This document shows positions 7,101 to 10,104 of a stretch of DNA of 10,104 nucleotides, in pieces. How positions within the stretch are numbered: position 1 is the stretch's first letter; every line of letters begins with the position of its first letter. Source of the stretch: an uncultured Oxalobacteraceae bacterium (GTDB lineage: Bacteria; Pseudomonadota; Gammaproteobacteria; Burkholderiales; Burkholderiaceae); the NCBI GenBank assembly GCA_946479255.1, contig CAMLFK010000184.1, positions 1 through 10,104 of the forward strand. The letters are read 5' to 3'. The notes under the pieces are model-generated. The model did not search any database and was not told where the DNA came from. It worked only from the letters and a program-made list of their open reading frames with translations. Both the position numbers and the translations under genes were made by a program.

Positions 7101-7775
7101 CTCGCGGTAGGTGGCGGTGTAGAAGATCACCGGCAGTTCGGCGGTCGCTGGATCGGCATGCAGGCGGGTGACGAATTCGTAGCCATCCATGTTGGGCATG
7201 AGGATGTCCGAGATGACCAGGTCGGGATGCTCGGTCTGGACCATCTTGAGGCCTTCGATGCCGTTGGCCGCTTCGATCAGGCGATGCCCGCCATAGCCCA
7301 GCAGGGTCATGAGGAATTCGCGGTTGAGCACATGGTCGTCGACGATCAGGATGGTGGCTTGCGCCGCCGGTGCGCCGTCGGCAGCCAGCGCTGCCGAGGC
7401 AGTGCTGCCTTTCGGCAGGAAGGCTTCGAGTTCGGCCACGAAGCTGTCGGGTTCGATGGGTTTGCCGATGTAGCCGTTAAAGCCGGCCGCCAGCAGGCGC
7501 TCGCGGTCGCCCACCATGGCCAGCGCGGTCACCGCCAGCACCGGAATGGCGGCGGTGGCCGGGTCGCGCTTGAGTGCCTCGACCACGCCGTAGCCGTCCA
7601 GCTTGGGCAGGTGCACATCGCAGATGATCAGGTCCGGCTTCGTCTCTCGGGCGGTGTCGACGCCGCTGATGCCATCGTAGGCCGCGATCGGTGTATATCC
7701 GAAGGCGGTGAGCAAATACTCCATCAACTCCATGTTGGTGGGGTTATCTTCAATAATAAGGATGCGTGCCGACAC
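4116..7775 (-). CDS. Triple-receiver c-di-GMP cyclase/phosphodiesterase (REC-REC-GAF-PAS-GGDEF-EAL-REC)
   Basis: A 1219-residue cytoplasmic signalling protein with no membrane segment. Domains: REC1 (about 3-121: acidic pair E9-D10, acceptor D53, T83, K105); REC2 (140-258: D146-D147, D190, T220, K243); linker; GAF-like region (about 338-497); coiled stretch (490-525); PAS with PAC end (about 520-642, closing A-R-D-I-T-E-R-K); GGDEF (645-812, motif 731-735, with an inhibitory RxxD site at R722-D725); EAL (822-1075: E-A-L at 859-861, E-L-T-E at 950-953, D-D-F-G-T-G-Y-S-S from 980, K1001, E1037, Q1057); REC3 (1092-1213: D1098-D1100, D1142, S1170, K1193). All these key residues are present, so both c-di-GMP synthesis and hydrolysis are possible and all three receivers look phosphorylatable. 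The start is GTG with GGGAG (7785-7789) 9 bases upstream, and REC1 follows immediately. Which activity dominates, and the partner kinase, cannot be told from sequence; no kinase is adjacent. Confidence 0.95.
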   Translation of the reverse strand: MSARILIIEDNPTNMELMEYLLTAFGYTPIAAYDGISGVDTARETKPDLIICDVHLPKLDGYGVVEALKRDPATAAIPVLAVTALAMVGDRERLLAAGFNGYIGKPIEPDSFVAELEAFLPKGSTASAALAADGAPAAQATILIVDDHVLNREFLMTLLGYGGHRLIEAANGIEGLKMVQTEHPDLVISDILMPNMDGYEFVTRLHADPATAELPVIFYTATYREREANQLAQSCGVRWVLPKPSDPEVILRTVHEALGMPEPMTMPEFADAGAGAASESSMFLIDNKVAEYLGEVESRSQDLTRFAALGDDLQSPQEVMQMTERLSSSLSSLQAVSLRLTALIELGIELGAERDPLALIEIGSRVAQNICVSKYACIGMLDPGADELRYFSSCGESRQASVVASTPRVGILNTLLEQRQPVRSSGNDGDPQALGLPQAHPPVHSFLGVPIASRERVHGWLYLVDKLGAGEFSEVDERVAVTVSAQIAVAYENLLLYAEIKRHHAQLAADMAERISLDEDLRRFRTAMDATADAIFLIDRTAMSFVDVNATACRMLGYERADFLGVGKTHAATGAIEDSGDNARLQALYERLQSGDQTGAMAELQLQRKDGSMLAVEVQRRTLRSGANWVLVAVARDITERKEAELRLLKLAHFDTLTGLPNRSQFYSALTRALDQAAEHRWAVGVLFLDLDRFKTVNDTLGHPIGDELLRQFAGRLVDCLRVRDTIGRFGGDEFAAILVLPEGPQTAIVAVDKIRESLRRPFSLEGHDVTVTASIGITVYPDDGLDADTLIKYADTAMYRAKEAGRDAFRFFTAEMNAQSLARLDLETALRRAIDNDEFVLYFQPKVHIGSGRVSGAEALIRWMRPGHGMVSPALFVPILEETGLIVRVGTWVLNEACRKIAEWSASKVGPVHLSVNVSGIQFFVGGLEEEVLKAIKVHGIAPELLELELTESSLMSNAEDTITVLRNLKKLGIQISVDDFGTGYSSLAYLKRFPIDKLKIDIAFVREVTSNPDDAAIVLAIINMAHSLKLRVIAEGVERDAQLAYLRRHGCDEMQGYYFSRPVPADEFELMLSEGKYLSAPADEGLLDQQTLLIVDDDAFMLDVLSDFLAQDGYRILTAQTAAEGFDLLARHKVQVILCDQCMPLMSGTEFMERVKNLCPDTFRIMLSAYADLTPIIAAINHGAIDRFYTKPWKGAQLRENIREGFRLHAQLHGQGR

Positions 7776-8057
7776 TTTTATGCGCTCCCGTGAAAACCCT
7801 ATGCCTGCGCTGGTTCAGGCGATTGCGTCGCTATAACGCCACAGCCTCCAAGACCTTCCCGCAGCCGCCAATGGGCTGCCAACGAATTGCTGTATTTATA
7901 CAACTCGTACTTGGCATACGCGCTACGGCGGCGCATGCACGGGAATTACACAGGGAATCTCACATCAATTTCGAATGGTTTTTACGAAGATTCTCTGTCC
8001 ACAACAATCGTTCCATCTGACTCTATCACGCCTTCAGCGAGTGTTGCTAAACATTAT
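7776..8057. other. Leader/intergenic region upstream of the c-di-GMP regulator
   Basis: This 282-base gap separates the lipase-like gene stop from the GTG start of the large regulator, so it should hold that gene's promoter. No strong sigma-70 pair is visible: TATAAA occurs on the minus strand near 7895-7900 without a -35, and TTGTTG-17-TAAAAA near 7982-8010 matches poorly. A 6-bp hairpin (GCAGCC/GGCTGC, 7861-7866 with 7874-7879) lies in the probable leader. No gene is supported here. Confidence 0.45.
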
Positions 8058-9041
8058 TTAACGTGCTGACAGCATTGCAATTTCTCGCAGCAAGCGTGTC
8101 AATACAAGGCGATTGGCGCCCAGGCCGACATGGCCTACCCCGCCGACATCGATGTTGCGCGCCCCCGGCAGAAGGCTCGATGTCTGCGGTGACACGATGT
8201 TGTCATGATGCGTGTAAATGCTGGTAATGAGCGCACGCGATGCGGGGCTCTCCGCGGCGGCCAGCGCGCGCAGCCAGGCATTGCCGCATTCACCTTCCTG
8301 GCCTTCGGCACCCAGCAGGCGCATCTGCACGGCGTTCTCGCCAGGCCCGAGATTGGCCAGCGCGGTGCCGTGATGCGGCGTACCTAATGTAAACACGTGC
8401 GCCACCCGTCCGGGACCGTGATCGCGCAGGTAGGCGCGCGCCACCAGCCCGCCCATGCTGTGCGCGACGATGATGATGCGGCCGGCGCCGCTGGCGGCGC
8501 ACAGTTCATCGATGCCGCGCCGCACCTGCGGGACGTAGTCGTCGATGCCGGCCATGATCGGTTCGAGGTCGATGGCCGCGTGGCTGATGCGGGCGGCGTC
8601 GAGCAGCGGTGTCAGGCGCGCCCAGTAGCCGCTGTTGCAACCGTAGCCGTGCAGCAGCAGCACCGGTGGCAGCTGGCTGTCCGGGTAGATGCGGGTACGC
8701 GGCCGGCCGCGCGGCACGAACCACGAGGAGCACAGCATGCTGGCGGTAAATTCTTCAAGGAACAGCCTCACCCTGCCCCACGGGCTCAGCTGGAATTCGG
8801 ACGGCGTGGTGCTGCCGAAACGCGCGCTCAGCATGAAGTTGTTGGCGGTGATCCCCATGCGTACCACGACCACGCAGGCCAGCGCGATCGCCAGCGCCGG
8901 CAGCGGCCCCATGCCGGCCAGGGCGGTCAGTACGGCCACGATCGCGGCGGCGGCCAGGGCCTGCGCCACCAGCACCATCGTCAGCATCGAGCGCGCGCTG
9001 ATGGCACGCCTTGCACGCATCGATTCAGTAGATTGGCTCAT
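8058..9041 (-). CDS. Membrane-anchored alpha/beta-hydrolase, lipase-like
   Basis: A 327-residue serine hydrolase if started at the ATG at 9039-9041 (M-S-Q-S-T-E); an in-frame TTG 18 bases upstream and an ATG 21 bases downstream are alternatives, and none has a clear Shine-Dalgarno site. With the chosen start, two hydrophobic segments (about 19-42 and 45-63) anchor it in the inner membrane. The catalytic fold follows: L-L-L-H-G-Y-G (129-134, oxyanion region), A-H-S-M-G-G with nucleophile Ser195, L-G-T-P-H-H-G-T (219-226, typical of bacterial triacylglycerol lipases), Asp280 in H-H-D-N-I-V and His304 in V-G-H-V-G, a complete triad. The core resembles lipase/esterase family members such as those annotated as triacylglycerol lipase; the true substrate is unknown. 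It lies 40 bases after trmJ on the same strand and is probably cotranscribed, though a TATACT just before the ATG could be its own -10. Confidence 0.88.
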   Translation of the reverse strand: MSQSTESMRARRAISARSMLTMVLVAQALAAAAIVAVLTALAGMGPLPALAIALACVVVVRMGITANNFMLSARFGSTTPSEFQLSPWGRVRLFLEEFTASMLCSSWFVPRGRPRTRIYPDSQLPPVLLLHGYGCNSGYWARLTPLLDAARISHAAIDLEPIMAGIDDYVPQVRRGIDELCAASGAGRIIIVAHSMGGLVARAYLRDHGPGRVAHVFTLGTPHHGTALANLGPGENAVQMRLLGAEGQEGECGNAWLRALAAAESPASRALITSIYTHHDNIVSPQTSSLLPGARNIDVGGVGHVGLGANRLVLTRLLREIAMLSAR

Positions 9042-9048
9042 TGAGCCA
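9034..9048. promoter_or_regulatory. Palindrome over the start of the lipase-like gene
   Basis: TGGCTCATTGAGCCA is a perfect 7-1-7 inverted repeat covering the presumed ATG (9039-9041) of the hydrolase gene. On the minus strand it is directly preceded by TATACT (9048-9053), a near-consensus -10 hexamer, but no good -35 is seen 16-18 bases upstream. It could be an operator, or an RNA hairpin that hides the start codon. Confidence 0.4.
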
Positions 9049-9081
9049 GTATACGCCAAAGGCGGGATGAACAGCCGGGCG

Positions 9082-9837
9082 CTACTGTCCGCGCGACTTG
9101 AGGATCTGGCGCGCGATGCCGCGCAGGATATTGACTTCCTCGGTTTCGAGCTGGGTGCGGGAGAACAGGCGCTTCAAGCGCGGCATCAGTTTCTTGGGAT
9201 TGGAGGCGTCGAGAAAGTCGATCGCCACCAGGGCTTGTTCGAGGTGGCGGTACATGCCTTCGATCTGCTCCACGCTGGCGGCGTCGCCGTGAAAGCCGAC
9301 CGCACTGGCCGGCGCCGGGCTGTCCTGGGCCATGCGGCATTCGTAGGCCAGCACCTGGGTGGCCTGGGCCAGGTTGAGCGAGGAATAGTCGGGATTGGCC
9401 GGAATGTTGATCAGCACATTGCAGGCTTCGACGATGTGGTTGGGCAAGCCGAAGCGCTCGTTGCCGAAGATCAGTGCGGCGGACAACTCAGTGCCGGCGG
9501 CGACATGGCCGGCAAAGGCGCGCGGGGTCCACACGGGCGGCGAAAATTCGCGCAGGCGGGCCGAGACGGCGGCGGCGAAGTTGCAGCCGTCCAGTGCTTC
9601 GGCCATGCTGCCGACGATGCGCGCCCGATCGAGCACGTCCTGGGCGCCGGAGGCAAAGGCGATGGCTTCGGGGTCGGCTTGGGGCTGCTCGAAGCGCGGG
9701 TTGACCAGCACCAGCTCGCTGAAACCCATGGTTTTCATGGCGCGCGCGGCGGCTCCGATATTGCCGGCGCGGCTGGTTTCGACCAGCACGAAACGCAGGC
9801 GCTTGAAAACTAAAGTGTTGATTTCGGGCGGGTTCAT
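9082..9837 (-). CDS. trmJ: tRNA (cytidine/uridine-32-2'-O)-methyltransferase TrmJ
   Basis: A 251-residue SPOUT-class enzyme that uses S-adenosylmethionine to methylate the ribose 2'-OH of nucleotide 32 in the anticodon loop of several tRNAs; it works as a dimer in the cytoplasm. Visible motifs: V-E-T-S-R-A-G-N-I-G-A-A-A-R-A-M-K-T-M-G (19-38, RNA-binding motif 1), F-G-N-E-R-F-G-L (124-131, motif 2) and I-P-A-N-P-D-Y-S-S-L-N-L-A-Q-A (145-159, motif 3), which form the trefoil-knot cofactor site. The tail after about 170 is the helical C-terminal extension of the TrmJ group; length fits the family. The ATG at 9835-9837 has no obvious ribosome-binding site; AT-rich sequence lies right before it. 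It is divergent from suhB, an arrangement also found in E. coli, and is followed by the lipase-like gene after 40 bases. Confidence 0.94.
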   Translation of the reverse strand: MNPPEINTLVFKRLRFVLVETSRAGNIGAAARAMKTMGFSELVLVNPRFEQPQADPEAIAFASGAQDVLDRARIVGSMAEALDGCNFAAAVSARLREFSPPVWTPRAFAGHVAAGTELSAALIFGNERFGLPNHIVEACNVLINIPANPDYSSLNLAQATQVLAYECRMAQDSPAPASAVGFHGDAASVEQIEGMYRHLEQALVAIDFLDASNPKKLMPRLKRLFSRTQLETEEVNILRGIARQILKSRGQ

Positions 9838-9902
9838 TTAAAATAGCGCAATCGCGCGGTAGGCGACGCTTAAGAGTGGGCTTGAAAAGAGCGCAATTTT
9901 AA
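9838..9902. repeat. Spaced inverted repeat in the trmJ/suhB divergent region
   Basis: TTAAAATAGCGC (9838-9849) and GCGCAATTTTAA (9891-9902) are inverted copies with 11 of 12 positions matching and 41 bases between them. One arm abuts the trmJ ATG and the other lies upstream of the suhB leader, so a dimeric regulator or shared AT-rich promoter elements (one for each direction) could explain it. No clear -35/-10 pair for suhB was found. Confidence 0.35.
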
Positions 9903-9921
9903 CCAGTTCCTCACCGCCATC

Positions 9922-9930
9922 GCTCTTTAA
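9922..9930 (+). promoter_or_regulatory. boxA-like antitermination element in the suhB leader
   Basis: GCTCTTTAA is identical to the core of the boxA element of ribosomal RNA operons (E. coli core TGCTCTTTAACA), the RNA site bound by NusB-NusE. It lies 86 bases before the suhB ATG, in the same orientation. In E. coli, SuhB is part of the Nus complex, and Nus-factor repression of suhB through a leader boxA has been reported, so the position is meaningful. The bases after the core (TTC) differ from the usual CAA. A 4-bp hairpin TGCC-TTTT-GGCA (9968-9979) lies between it and the ribosome-binding site. The function is inferred. Confidence 0.5.
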
Positions 9931-10016
9931 TTCATTCTCAATCATTCAGTTCGCCTGCGCGCGTCCGTGCCTTTTGGCAAGTCGCCGTGTTCGCGTTCCA
10001 ATAAAGGAAGCCCCCC

Positions 10017-10104
10017 ATGCATCCAATGCTCAACACGGCGATCAAAGCAGCCCGCCGCGCCGCCACCGTCATCCAGCGCGCCTCCTTCGACGTCGACCGG
10101 ATCA
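10017..10104 (+). CDS. suhB: Inositol-1-monophosphatase SuhB, N-terminal 29 codons (continues past window)
   Basis: The frame starts M-H-P-M-L-N-T-A-I-K-A-A-R-R-A-A, closely matching the start of E. coli SuhB (M-H-P-M-L-N-I-A-V-R-A-A-R-K-A-G), and stays open to the window edge. AAGGAAG (10004-10010) is a strong ribosome-binding site 6 bases before the ATG. The family comprises Mg-dependent, Li-sensitive phosphatases of about 260-270 residues; the metal-binding motifs lie beyond this window. In E. coli SuhB also joins NusA, NusB, NusE and NusG on rRNA transcripts. The divergent trmJ supports the assignment, as does the boxA-like leader. The leader of up to about 150 bases is unusually long for a simple housekeeping gene. 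Confidence 0.9.
   Translation, partial: MHPMLNTAIKAARRAATVIQRASFDVDRI

Noticed and set aside
4098..7793. Two long plus-strand open frames (4098-6506 and 6516-7793) opposite the c-di-GMP regulator
   Set aside because: Same artefact. The minus strand carries seven recognisable domains with intact motifs, while the plus-strand translations are low-complexity and have no ribosome-binding site.
7776..8057. Promoter-like TATAAA and TTGTTG/TAAAAA pairs upstream of the c-di-GMP gene
   Set aside because: One has no -35 at a suitable distance and the other matches consensus poorly, so no promoter is called.
8397..9813. Plus-strand frames (8397-9044 and 8689-9813) opposite the hydrolase and trmJ genes
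   Set aside because: They are shadows of two genes with clear catalytic motifs on the minus strand.

Overview
The window looks like the chromosome of a GC-rich betaproteobacterium, most likely in the Oxalobacteraceae (Massilia/Duganella/Telluria group). This is inferred from protein character, not from a marker gene: a PEP-CTERM/exosortase substrate, a standalone family-74 xyloglucanase, a very large multi-receiver c-di-GMP protein, and the divergent trmJ/suhB pair. Coding is dense. All six genes wholly or partly between 515 and 9837 lie on the minus strand, and only the two edge genes (gudD at the left, suhB at the right) are on the plus strand.

Left part (1-3592): the 3' end of glucarate dehydratase (gudD) converges on a small PEP-CTERM surface/exported protein. 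Upstream of that is a secreted GH74 xyloglucanase. The GH74 gene has a clear Shine-Dalgarno site, a perfect 12-bp LacI/CcpA-type palindrome in its leader and strong hairpins after its stop. gudD (aldaric acid catabolism) and GH74 (plant hemicellulose) both suggest use of plant-derived carbon, but they are on opposite strands and are not an operon.

Middle part (3593-8057): an intergenic stretch of about 520 bases holds the GH74 promoter region and an AT-rich inverted repeat. It is followed by a 1219-residue regulator with the order REC-REC-GAF-PAS-GGDEF-EAL-REC. Every catalytic or phospho-acceptor motif I could check is intact, so it may both make and degrade c-di-GMP under the control of several phosphorylation inputs. 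No histidine kinase lies in the window.

Right part (8058-10104): a membrane-anchored alpha/beta-hydrolase (lipase-like) sits 40 bases downstream of trmJ (tRNA Nm32 methyltransferase) and is probably cotranscribed with it. trmJ is divergent from suhB, whose first 29 codons are present. The suhB leader contains GCTCTTTAA, which matches the core of the rRNA antitermination signal boxA. Because SuhB is a Nus-complex partner, this suggests an autoregulatory leader and is the most interesting small signal here.

No tRNA, rRNA, insertion sequence, prophage or CRISPR array was seen. I did not find an obviously new multi-gene system. The best leads are the boxA-like suhB leader, the triple-receiver c-di-GMP protein, the putative GH74 operator, and several unexplained palindromes.
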